Source: Pseudohaliea rubra DSM 19751
Lineage (GTDB): Bacteria > Pseudomonadota > Gammaproteobacteria > Pseudomonadales > Halieaceae
Assembly (NCBI RefSeq): GCF_000764025.1
Contig: NZ_KN234750.1
Coordinates: 1-64,000, forward strand
Direction of reading: 5' to 3'
DNA: 64,000 bases
A program made the position numbers and the translations under genes. Below the pieces are notes generated by a model. That model worked only from the letters and a program-made list of their open reading frames with translations. It was not told the DNA's origin and ran no database searches. Shown here in pieces: positions 24,543 through 32,783 of this stretch; the first letter of the stretch is position 1; the number at the start of each line of letters is the position of its first letter.

Positions 24543-26174
24543 TTACGAGCCTGGGCCGGCCGCCCCCAGGAAGGGCCCGTCCACGCAGAGCCGGCGCCCG
24601 TCCGGTGCGGCACAGGCGCCGCAGATGCCCACGCCGCACTTGGTCAGATAGTCGATGGCGCTGAAAATCTGCGAAGGCTGGCAGAACTCGCGCTGCACGG
24701 CCTCGGCGGCGTGGACCATGGGTGCCGGGCCGCAGTTGTAGAACACCAGCTTCTCGTGCTCTGCCGGCGTCATGGCCTGCAGGCGCTCGCGGAGCAGCTC
24801 CGTGACCCGGCCGTGGAAGCCGGCGCTGCCGTCATCCGTCGATACGTGCACGTCGGCCACGGCGCGGCATTCTTCGAGGAAGTAAAGGCGCTCGGCGCTT
24901 CGTGCGCCGGTGAAGATCTCCGCGTTGCCGAAATCCCGGGCCACCTGATAGACGGCCGCGAGGCCCGTGCCGCCGGCGACGGCCATGATATGCGCGTCCT
25001 CCGGCGGGTCCGCGGGGATGCCGTGGGGGCCGCGGACGTAGGCCTCGGTGCCGACGGGGAGATCCATGAGGGCATGGGTGAACTGGCCGACGTCGATGGC
25101 TACCAGCGTAAAGGGATCGTCGGTCAGCGCCGAGAAGGGCTTCTCTCCAAGGCCGGGAATCCACAGGAACACGAACTCGCCAGCCTGCACGTTCACTTTG
25201 CGGTCGAAGGTGAGCAGGGCGATGTCCTCGCAGACCCGGGTGTTGTCCACGAGGGTGACGGGCCGGAAATGCATGTCGACGTCGTAGCGCACCTGTGCCT
25301 CGGCGCTGGCACTGCCGCTATCGAGATCGTCTTCCAGGACGCGGAAATAGTGCTCGATGTCATCGGTGGTCATCCCGGTGAGCGCCGAGCCGATACCGGC
25401 CACGGTGGCCCCCGCTTCCCGGGCCGCCCGCACGTCCTCGGCGCTGGACAGGCCGCCGCAGCCGATGATCGGGAGGTCGCTCACGGCGCGGATCTCGCGC
25501 AGGCACTTCAGCGCCAGGGGCAGCACGCCCTTGCCGCTCATGCCGCCGGCGCCGTTGGACAGCACCGGGTGGCCGTGGGCGCTGGTATAGCCCGGACCGA
25601 CGGTATTGATGGCGCAGAAGCCGTCGGCGCCCGCTTTCTCGGCGGCGCGGGCGATGGCGCCGATATCCGGCGTGTTCGGGGTAAGCTTGGGGATCACCGG
25701 CACGTTTACGGCTGCCTTTACGGCGGCGACAATCTCCGCCACCAGAGCCGGATCCTGGCCCATGGCCATGCCGTAGCCCGTTGCGTGGGGACAGGACAGA
25801 TTGAGCTCCAGGCCATCAGAGACCGGCGCCAGCAGCTCAGCTACGGCCACGAACTCTTCGACGGTGCCACCGAAAATCGACGTGAGCAGGAAGCGGTCCG
25901 CTGGTACCTTCAGGCCCGCGAGGATCTCCCGGGAGGCCTCCGGGCCGGGGTTGGTGAGCCCTACGGCGTTGACGAAGCAGCCGGGCGCGTACTGGCTGTA
26001 CACGGGCTCGCGGTTGCCGGTGCGTGGCACAGGGCCGATGCTCTTGGTGGTGATCACACCCACCTGCGGCACGCGGTCGAGGAAATACTGCATGATCGGG
26101 CCCGCCGTGGTGACGATGCCCGAGGGGATTGTGAAGGGCCCGGAAAGGCGCTTGCCGAAGAATTCTATAGTCAA
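24543..26174 (-). CDS. Fused dihydroorotate dehydrogenase (class 1B) catalytic and PyrK-like electron-transfer protein
   Basis: A 543-residue fusion. Residues 1-300 form a DHOD domain: TTKSIGPVPRTGN, then ELNLSCPH with the class 1 catalytic Cys (about residue 128), IPKLTPNTPDIG, and FMN contacts in LSNGAGGMSG. Residues 310-543 match PyrK: EKPFSALTDDPFTL, RGPHG, AGGTGLAAVY, CGPAPM, and [2Fe-2S] cysteines near 513, 518, 521 and 530. It would oxidise dihydroorotate and pass electrons through FMN, Fe-S and FAD to NAD. The start is a TTG at 26174 because GGAG lies five bases upstream and the conserved N-terminus begins there. Most gammaproteobacteria use class 2 PyrD instead. A dihydropyrimidine dehydrogenase-like role is the alternative. 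Confidence 0.82.
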   Translation of the reverse strand: MTIEFFGKRLSGPFTIPSGIVTTAGPIMQYFLDRVPQVGVITTKSIGPVPRTGNREPVYSQYAPGCFVNAVGLTNPGPEASREILAGLKVPADRFLLTSIFGGTVEEFVAVAELLAPVSDGLELNLSCPHATGYGMAMGQDPALVAEIVAAVKAAVNVPVIPKLTPNTPDIGAIARAAEKAGADGFCAINTVGPGYTSAHGHPVLSNGAGGMSGKGVLPLALKCLREIRAVSDLPIIGCGGLSSAEDVRAAREAGATVAGIGSALTGMTTDDIEHYFRVLEDDLDSGSASAEAQVRYDVDMHFRPVTLVDNTRVCEDIALLTFDRKVNVQAGEFVFLWIPGLGEKPFSALTDDPFTLVAIDVGQFTHALMDLPVGTEAYVRGPHGIPADPPEDAHIMAVAGGTGLAAVYQVARDFGNAEIFTGARSAERLYFLEECRAVADVHVSTDDGSAGFHGRVTELLRERLQAMTPAEHEKLVFYNCGPAPMVHAAEAVQREFCQPSQIFSAIDYLTKCGVGICGACAAPDGRRLCVDGPFLGAAGPGS

Positions 26175-26252
26175 GGAAACTCCGCGGTCGCAGGCGGTGA
26201 GCGGTAGGGCGGCATTATACCGTCTGTCGTCCGCCGCGGCAGGCGGCGGCGC

Positions 26253-26924
26253 TCAGACGAGGCGTTCGAAGACGTGGTTGACCTTGCGGCGCTTGCCCGA
26301 CAGGCCGAGTTTCTTTCGCGGGCCGGACTTGTCGGTCATGACGAAGCGGTAGGCGATGTCTGTGTGGCGCATGGCGATGCCATGCACAAGGCCTGCCCAC
26401 CATTCGGGGGTGTGCAGCGTGCAGTGGGCGTTCTGCCCGTTCGGCAGGTGCTTTACCGCCGGGTAGCAGGCCACATTGGCGAACACAAACTTACGCGCCA
26501 GGCTGAACATTTCCTCGATGATCCAGGGCACGTCCGGCTCGGTGATGTGCTCGAGCACGTCGGTGCTGATCACCGCATCATAGGGCCTGTCCGGCAGTTG
26601 GGCGAAGGGTGCATGGCCAGGGTCGTAGCAGCGGATTTCGTCAAGGCCCCAGTAGTCCTGCAGGCTGCTCACGGTGAGCTGGTTGTCGATGCGCAGGTTG
26701 CCCTCGCTGTAGGCGAGCCCCTTGCCGGCCCCGTAGTCGAGGAGGTCCCGGGCACCGGTGCGTTCGATGAGCGCCTTGATCTCACGGACGTGGCCCACGA
26801 GCATTTTGCCGGGAAAGGTCTCCTCGGCACTCTTGCCCTCGGCCTGCTCGCCGGCCGTGTGCAGGGTCTCGTACATCTGCACCATGGCGAGGTATTCGGG
26901 GCTGGGATTGTCGCGGGTATACAT
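26253..26924 (-). CDS. Class I SAM-dependent methyltransferase
   Basis: A 223-residue protein. LLDYGAGKGLAYSEG is motif I of the SAM-binding fold, YDPGHAPFAQLPD follows as the acidic loop, and YDAVISTDVLEHITEPD matches motif IV. The C-terminus is basic (KSGPRKKLGLSGKRRK). Acceptors of this subgroup are unknown. It lies between selO and the DHOD fusion on the same strand, with gaps of about 75 bp on each side. Confidence 0.8.
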   Translation of the reverse strand: MYTRDNPSPEYLAMVQMYETLHTAGEQAEGKSAEETFPGKMLVGHVREIKALIERTGARDLLDYGAGKGLAYSEGNLRIDNQLTVSSLQDYWGLDEIRCYDPGHAPFAQLPDRPYDAVISTDVLEHITEPDVPWIIEEMFSLARKFVFANVACYPAVKHLPNGQNAHCTLHTPEWWAGLVHGIAMRHTDIAYRFVMTDKSGPRKKLGLSGKRRKVNHVFERLV

Positions 26925-26999
26925 GGGGCTGCTCGCCTGTCGCTCCGTGCGCGCGATGCTACCACCGCGGGCCCGGCGGCGACAGCGCCCGCGCGCCCT

Positions 27000-28472
27000 T
27001 CAGGTGCCGCAGAAGGTTCGCTGTACCCGCTCCTCCGGGCGGGCCGGGCGGGCCAGGTCGGCGTCCGCCGGGTCCCAGCGGTAGGGGTTGGCTACGCGCT
27101 CTGCGAGGCGGTGAAAGGGGGCGAGGTCGCCGTCCTCGGCGGCTTCGATGGCCGCCTGCACCAGGTGGTTGCGGGGTATGAATACGGGGTTTGCGGCGCG
27201 CTGCCGGGCGCGACGGGCTGCCCCGTCCTCCCCGGCGGTCGCCAGGCGCTGGCGCCAGTGCGGCAGCCAGGCGCGCAGGGCGTCGCCGGGTTGGAACAGG
27301 TCAGCGAGCGCGGCGGCCTCTGGTCCGCCCTCCTCGGACAGGTAGCGGAAAGCGAGCGTGAAATCGGCGCCGTCCTCGGCCAGTGCGGCGAACAGGCCTT
27401 CCACGAGCTCATCGTCGTCCGGGCGCAGGCCGCTAAGCCCCAGCTTGCGCGCAAGCCCCGCTGCGTGCGCCTCGCTGAACTGCCGCGGGAAGGCAGCGAG
27501 GGTGTCCTGGGCAAGGGCCACGGCCTCTTCCTGGTCATCATGCAGTAGAGGCAGGAGCGTCTCTGCGAGGCGCACCAGGTTCCAGTGGGCGATACCGGGC
27601 TGGTTCTGGTAGGCGTAGCGGCCGCCGTGGTCGATGGAGCTGAACACGGTTTCCGGGTGGAAGGCCTCCATGAAGGCGCAGGGGCCGTAGTCCACGGTCT
27701 CGCCGCAGAGCAGCATGTTGTCCGTGTTCATGACGCCGTGGATGAAGCCCAGATGCTGCCAGCTGGCGATGAGCCCTGCCTGTCGGGCGATCACGCCCTC
27801 GAGGACTGCCAGGGCGGGGTTAGCGGCGTCGCGGGCCTGCGGATAGTGGCGCTCGATCACGTGCCCGAGGAGTGTTTCCAGCGCTTCCCGGTCGCCGCGC
27901 ACGGCGAAGTACTGGAAGGTACCCACGCGGATGTGGCTGCTCGCCACCCTGGCGAGCACGGCGCCGGGCTCGATGCCGTCGCGCATGACGCGCTCGCCGG
28001 TGGTCACCGCCGCGAGCGCACGGGTGGTGGGCACCCCGAGGGCGTACATGCCCTCGCTGACGAGGTACTCGCGCAGCACGGGCCCAAGGGGGGAGCGTCC
28101 GTCGCCGCCCCGGGACCACGGGGTGGGCCCGGAGCCCTTGAGCTGCAGGTCGAAGCGGCGGCCGTCGCGATCGAGGAGCTCGCCGAGGAGCAGGGCGCGG
28201 CCGTCGCCTAGCTGCGGGTTGTACTGGCCGAACTGGTGCCCTGCATAGGCCGCCGCCAGCGGCTCCGCACCGCCGGGTATCGCGTTACCGGCCACGACGG
28301 CGATACCCCCCGGGGAAGCCAGCCAGTCGGCGTCAATGCCCAGGGTCTCGCAGAGCGGGCGGTTGACCCGCAGGAGCCCCGGCTCGCGGACCGGGGTCGG
28401 TGCCAGGCGGGCGTAGAAGCGTGCCGGCAGTCGGGCGTAGCTGTTGTCGAAGGGTAGTGCGGGGGCGTTCAT
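27000..28472 (-). CDS. selO: Protein adenylyltransferase SelO (YdiU)
   Basis: A 490-residue SelO pseudokinase. Typical segments are AAAYAGHQFGQYNPQLGDGR, LQLKGSGPTPWSRGGDGR, the catalytic HGVMNTDNML and DYGPCAFMEAFHPE. SelO transfers AMP from ATP to Ser, Thr or Tyr on proteins in response to oxidative stress. The protein ends FCGT, so a cysteine sits three residues from the C-terminus, near the place where some SelO proteins have selenocysteine. No TGA read-through is needed here. Confidence 0.95.
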   Translation of the reverse strand: MNAPALPFDNSYARLPARFYARLAPTPVREPGLLRVNRPLCETLGIDADWLASPGGIAVVAGNAIPGGAEPLAAAYAGHQFGQYNPQLGDGRALLLGELLDRDGRRFDLQLKGSGPTPWSRGGDGRSPLGPVLREYLVSEGMYALGVPTTRALAAVTTGERVMRDGIEPGAVLARVASSHIRVGTFQYFAVRGDREALETLLGHVIERHYPQARDAANPALAVLEGVIARQAGLIASWQHLGFIHGVMNTDNMLLCGETVDYGPCAFMEAFHPETVFSSIDHGGRYAYQNQPGIAHWNLVRLAETLLPLLHDDQEEAVALAQDTLAAFPRQFSEAHAAGLARKLGLSGLRPDDDELVEGLFAALAEDGADFTLAFRYLSEEGGPEAAALADLFQPGDALRAWLPHWRQRLATAGEDGAARRARQRAANPVFIPRNHLVQAAIEAAEDGDLAPFHRLAERVANPYRWDPADADLARPARPEERVQRTFCGT

Positions 28473-28607
28473 GGCGTTGGCGGCTCCTGGTTGGGAGAGG
28501 CCGGCAAGTTGGCGCGGCAGGCATCACAGAGGTAACCTTAGCGGCGAAAGTGCTTGCGCGAAAGCGCCGCCGCTCCCCTTAAGCCCCTGTTTTCGTTGGG
28601 TGAATTC

Positions 28608-30482
28608 ATGAGTGATGCGCAATCCTGGGATACCCTCATCCGCAACGCCACGGTTTTTGACGGCAGCGGCGCTCCGCCCCGGCGCCTGGATATTGCCCTG
28701 CGCAAGGGCCGCATCGCCGCCAAGGGCAGTGCCCTGCCGGCAAACCACGCCGGCCGGGTCGTGGACGCCAGCGGCCTCTGGCTCATGCCGGGGCTGCTCG
28801 ATATCCACACGCATCTCGACCTGGAGGTGGACCTGGACCCAACCCTCCCGGAAGTGGTGCGCCACGGCACTACCACCGTCCTCGTGGGCAACTGCAGCCT
28901 TGGCACCTGCTTCGGCACCCAGGCCTTCGGCGGCCAGGAGCCGATCATCGACTGCTTCACCCGGGTGGAGAACATCCCCAAGAGCGTGCTGCGCAAGTGT
29001 GTCGAGGCCATCACCTGGGACAACACGGGCGACTACCTGGACCATTTCGACGACCTGCCCCTGGGGCCCAACATCGGCGCCTTCGTGCCGCACTCCATGC
29101 TGCGTATCGAGGCCATGGGACTGGACGACAGCATCAGCCGCGCGCCCACGGACGCCGAGCTTGCGCGCATGGATGCGCTGCTCGAGGCCGCCCTGCGCCA
29201 GGGCTATGTCGGCATGAGCACCGACGGCCTGCCCTTCCATTATCTCGCCAACGACCCGCACACGGACAAGCGTATCCCCACGCAGTTCGCCAGCTTCGGC
29301 GAGCTGAAGCGCCTGCTGAAGACGGTGCGCGGCCACGACCGGGTCTGGCAGACGACGCCGATCCTGCAGAACCGGGCCACGGCGCTGCTCTATTTCGCGC
29401 TCACCAGCGGTCGGTTGTTCGGCAAGACGCTCAAGACCTCGGCGCTCTCGGTCATGGAGTTCGCCCTCGCTCCCCGGGCCGCCCGTGCCTTCCTCGGTTT
29501 CGCAGGGCTCATGAACAGCCCCCTGTTCAAGGGCAACCTGCACTTCCAGGCCCTGGGCACGAACTTCCGCATCTGGTCCGACGGCATCGTCAGCCCCATG
29601 TACGAGGAGCTCGACAGCACCTGCCGGCTCATCGCGAAGGAATACGACGACGTGGCCGGCCGCCGCGCGCTCCTCGACGACCCTGCCTGGGTCGAGGCCT
29701 TCCGCGCCGACTGGCACCACGGCCGCCGCGGCCGCAACCTGGCCCATCTGAAGGCGAAGCTCGGCTTCCCGGAGCACATGGTGGTGCGGGAGCTGGACCG
29801 GCTGGTCTTCGACGGTGCGCCGGTGTCCGACTGGGACGGCGAGACGCTGCAGGCGGTCTACGAGCGGGTGCTCGCCTATCAGGCGGGCGCGGACGATGCG
29901 GCGCGCTCCGCGGAGGAGGAGGCGGCGCTGGCGGCCTTCCCGAAGCCGCTCGGCGACGACGCCGACTTCATGCTTCACCTCCTGCGCGCGTACGACAAGG
30001 GCTTCCGCTTCTGGACGGACGTCGGCAACGTGGGCAACCGGGCGACGCTGGATTACTTGCTGCACGAGCGGGCGCTGCCGGGCTTCAACGACTCCGGTGC
30101 GCATATCACCAACATGGCCTTCTTCGACGGCAACCTCATGTCCCTGAAGCTGGCCCAGCAGCACGGCCTCGATACGGTGGGCCGCATGGTGCGCCGGCTG
30201 ACGCGGGAGCCCGCCGAGTTCTTCGGCCTGGACGTGGGTACGCTCAATATTGGCGCCCAGGCCGATATCACCCTCATCGACCCGGAGCGCCTGCGCGACT
30301 GGGACTGCAACGACACCCGCGAGTACATCTACCGGGATCTCTTCGAGCACCACCAGCTGGTGAACCGCCCGCAGGGTATCGTGCGCCAGGTGTTCATTCA
30401 CGGGGAGTCCGTCTGGGAGGACGACGCCTTCACGCCGGCGCTCGGCAGCCGTCCCCTGGGCCGCGCCCTGCGCGCTGCCTGA
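28608..30482 (+). CDS. N-acyl-D-amino-acid deacylase-type amidohydrolase
   Basis: A 624-residue amidohydrolase of the D-aminoacylase group. The metal-binding HTH is in MPGLLDIHTHLDLEVD, the N-terminal beta-sandwich has IRNATVFDGSGAPPRRLDIA, and the late metal Asp region is LPGFNDSGAHITNM. The C-terminal sandwich ends with GAQADITLIDPERL. It probably hydrolyses an N-acyl or cyclic amide in the cytoplasm; no signal peptide is seen. ATG 28608 is preceded by only a weak site (GGGTG). It is followed 32 bp later by a second amidohydrolase, probably in one operon. Confidence 0.83.
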   Translation: MSDAQSWDTLIRNATVFDGSGAPPRRLDIALRKGRIAAKGSALPANHAGRVVDASGLWLMPGLLDIHTHLDLEVDLDPTLPEVVRHGTTTVLVGNCSLGTCFGTQAFGGQEPIIDCFTRVENIPKSVLRKCVEAITWDNTGDYLDHFDDLPLGPNIGAFVPHSMLRIEAMGLDDSISRAPTDAELARMDALLEAALRQGYVGMSTDGLPFHYLANDPHTDKRIPTQFASFGELKRLLKTVRGHDRVWQTTPILQNRATALLYFALTSGRLFGKTLKTSALSVMEFALAPRAARAFLGFAGLMNSPLFKGNLHFQALGTNFRIWSDGIVSPMYEELDSTCRLIAKEYDDVAGRRALLDDPAWVEAFRADWHHGRRGRNLAHLKAKLGFPEHMVVRELDRLVFDGAPVSDWDGETLQAVYERVLAYQAGADDAARSAEEEAALAAFPKPLGDDADFMLHLLRAYDKGFRFWTDVGNVGNRATLDYLLHERALPGFNDSGAHITNMAFFDGNLMSLKLAQQHGLDTVGRMVRRLTREPAEFFGLDVGTLNIGAQADITLIDPERLRDWDCNDTREYIYRDLFEHHQLVNRPQGIVRQVFIHGESVWEDDAFTPALGSRPLGRALRAA

Positions 30483-30514
30483 CCGCGCGCCGCTGACCGA
30501 ACAAGGAGAACCGC

Positions 30515-32119
30515 ATGCCCCGCCTTCACCGCGCCCTGGCGCTTGTCCTCGCCCTCGTTACGCCTGTAGCCCTTGCTGTTACGCCGGGGGAGGAAGGCAT
30601 CAGCCGTGTTCTCGCCAGCGGCAAGGTCGACCCGCCGCGGAACGCCCCGCCCCGGGGCGACGAGGCCCGCGGGCCGTTCCCACGGCTCACCGTGGCCAAC
30701 GCCATGCTCGTCGATGGCACCGGCGCGCCGCCCATCGGCCCGGTCACCCTCACCATCGAGAACGACACAATCACCCGCATCGCCGGCAGCCGGCCCGCTG
30801 ATCTGAACGCGGAGGGCGAGGTTATCGATGTGGCCGGGGGTTATGTCCTGCCGGGGCTCATCGATGCCCACGTCCACCTGGGCACGCCGTCACACGCCGC
30901 GGCAGGTGCCCTCACGGACCCGGAGTACGTCCTCAAGCTGTGGCTGGCCCACGGGGTGACCACGGTCCGCGATGTGGGCGCGGTCATGGGCCTGGGCTGG
31001 ACTCTGGCGCACCGGGAGCGGGCGGCCGCCGGCGAGATCAGCGCGCCGCGGCTGCGCGTGCACGCCATGTTCCCGCCGGAGACGGCGACGGCCGAGGACG
31101 CCCGCGCCTGGGTGAAGGCCGTACGCAAGCGCGGTGCCGATGGCGTGAAGTTCCGCGGTGCCCGGCCGGAGCCCTTCGCTGCCGCCATGGAAGAGGCGAA
31201 GCGCCTTGGCATGAAGACCTCCTACCACCACGCGCAGCTCTCCGTGGTGCAGACCAACGTTCTCGACAGCGCGCGCCTCGGCCTCGACAGCATGGAGCAC
31301 TGGTACGGCCTGCCGGAGGCGATGTTCGAAGACCGGGTGATCCAGGATTACCCCCTCGACTATAACTACGGCGACGAGCAGGACCGCTTCGGCGAGGCCG
31401 GCCGCCTGTGGCTGCAGGCGGCGGCCCCGGGCTCAGGCACCTGGCAGCGCACCATCGACGAGCTGGTGGGGCTGGATTTCACTCTTTCGCCGACCTTCAC
31501 CATCTACGAGGCGAGCCGCGATGTGATGCGCGCTCGCAATGCCGACTGGCACGACGCCTACACCATGCCCTACATGGCGCGCGCTTTCGAACCGAACCCG
31601 GCGATCCACGGCTCCTATTTCTTCGACTGGACCACGGCGCATGAAATCGCCTGGAAGCAGAACTACCGGCGATGGATGCGTTTCGTGAATGACTACAAGA
31701 ACGCCGGCGGTCGCGTGGTGGCCGGCTCCGACGCGGGCTTTATCTATAAGGTCTACGGCTTTTCCTATATCCGTGAACTGGAACTCCTGCAGGAAGCCGG
31801 CTTCCATCCCCTGGAGGTGCTGCAGGCCGCCACGTTAAACGGTGCGGAATTGCTGGGCATCGCCGGCGAGACCGGCAGCGTTGAGGTGGGCAAGAAGGCC
31901 GATCTGGTGATCCTGGATGAAAACCCACTGGCCAACTTCAAGCTCCTCTATGGAACGGGGCATCGCCGCCTCAACCGCAGCACCGGTGCGATGGAGCGGG
32001 TTGGCGGTGTGCGTTACACGGTGCGCGACGGTATTGTCTTTGACGCGCAGGCTCTGCTGGCCGACGTGCGCGCGCTGGTTGCCGCGCAGAAGGCCGACGA
32101 GGCGCAGGCCGGGGGCTAG
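30515..32119 (+). CDS. Exported amidohydrolase family protein
   Basis: A 534-residue metal-dependent hydrolase with a signal peptide (residues 1-21, ending near VALA). The motif GLIDAHVHLG supplies the first two metal ligands, DGVKFRG probably the bridging lysine, YHHAQL and VVAGSDAGF the later ligands. The C-terminal GSVEVGKKADLVILDENPL is typical of the imidazolonepropionase/prolidase-like branch. AAGGAG precedes the ATG. With the upstream cytoplasmic deacylase it may process an amide or cyclic compound on both sides of the membrane (inference). Confidence 0.8.
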   Translation: MPRLHRALALVLALVTPVALAVTPGEEGISRVLASGKVDPPRNAPPRGDEARGPFPRLTVANAMLVDGTGAPPIGPVTLTIENDTITRIAGSRPADLNAEGEVIDVAGGYVLPGLIDAHVHLGTPSHAAAGALTDPEYVLKLWLAHGVTTVRDVGAVMGLGWTLAHRERAAAGEISAPRLRVHAMFPPETATAEDARAWVKAVRKRGADGVKFRGARPEPFAAAMEEAKRLGMKTSYHHAQLSVVQTNVLDSARLGLDSMEHWYGLPEAMFEDRVIQDYPLDYNYGDEQDRFGEAGRLWLQAAAPGSGTWQRTIDELVGLDFTLSPTFTIYEASRDVMRARNADWHDAYTMPYMARAFEPNPAIHGSYFFDWTTAHEIAWKQNYRRWMRFVNDYKNAGGRVVAGSDAGFIYKVYGFSYIRELELLQEAGFHPLEVLQAATLNGAELLGIAGETGSVEVGKKADLVILDENPLANFKLLYGTGHRRLNRSTGAMERVGGVRYTVRDGIVFDAQALLADVRALVAAQKADEAQAGG

Positions 32120-32171
32120 CATGGATCAGGCTCAGCACGCAGGGGCGCAGTCGCGCCAGGCAGGAGGTGCT

Positions 32172-32543
32172 ATGGCACGTTGGCGAGGTGCAGGGGTGGT
32201 GGCGGCAGCGGTGTTGGCCCTGGGCGGCTGCACCACCACAAAGGAAATCATCATCGACGACAAGGGCGTCGACATGGCCGCTTATCGCCAGGACCTGGCC
32301 GAGTGCCGGGTCTACGCCGAGCAGGTGCGCACCGGGGAGAAGGTCGCCAAGGGTGCGGCCAGCGGTACGGTCATCGGCGGCGCTATCGGTGCTATCACCG
32401 GTGGCAGTCGCGACAGTGCGGCCCGCGGTGCCGGCGTGGGTGCCGTTTCCGGCGCCGTCAAGGGCGCCGACCGCGGCGAACGGGAAGAAGCGCAGGTGGT
32501 GAAGCAGTGCCTGCGCGGCCGGGGTTACCGGGTCCTCAACTAA
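32172..32543 (+). CDS. Glycine-zipper lipoprotein
   Basis: A 123-residue lipoprotein. A hydrophobic start ends in the lipobox LALGGC. The middle carries a glycine-zipper membrane motif, ASGTVIGGAIGAITGGS followed by GAGVGAVSGAVKG, as in SlyB/OmpA-associated small lipoproteins. The start is ATG 32172, with AGGAGGT directly upstream; the in-frame ATG at 32121 lacks such a site. It probably sits in the outer membrane; the function is unassigned. Its stop overlaps the stop of the convergent small gene. Confidence 0.78.
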   Translation: MARWRGAGVVAAAVLALGGCTTTKEIIIDDKGVDMAAYRQDLAECRVYAEQVRTGEKVAKGAASGTVIGGAIGAITGGSRDSAARGAGVGAVSGAVKGADRGEREEAQVVKQCLRGRGYRVLN

Positions 32544-32776
32544 CGCCCCAGGAGCCTGCGCCACCAGGGCTTTCGGCGCGGCGCGGCGGCTTTCTGCCGG
32601 TGGCTGGCCGGTACGCCGTGTTCGGCGTACCACTGCTCCCATTCGAAGGGGGTCATGGTGCGCGGCGGCTCGTCGGCCTGAGCGCGACGCAAGGACTGGG
32701 CGCGCAGGGAGGTGTCGGAAGGCTCCTCCCGCTCGTCGAGCAGCTCGCGGATAAGCCGCTGGTTACGCGTTTCCAT
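32540..32776 (-). CDS. Small conserved protein of unknown function (78 aa)
   Basis: A short, charged, soluble protein with the motif MTPFEWEQWYAEHGVP in the middle and a basic WWRRLLGR end. I recall the WEQWYAEHG pattern from unnamed gammaproteobacterial proteins, but no function is known to me. AGGAAG precedes the ATG. It starts seven bases after the AsmA gene stop on the same strand, so it is probably co-transcribed with it. Confidence 0.65.
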   Translation of the reverse strand: METRNQRLIRELLDEREEPSDTSLRAQSLRRAQADEPPRTMTPFEWEQWYAEHGVPASHRQKAAAPRRKPWWRRLLGR

Positions 32777-32783
32777 TGCTTCC

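Noticed and set aside
28524-30401. Very long open frame on the minus strand opposite the D-aminoacylase-type gene
   Set aside because: It is antisense to a clear amidohydrolase. High GC at third codon positions gives long antisense frames throughout this window; the translation has no domain pattern.
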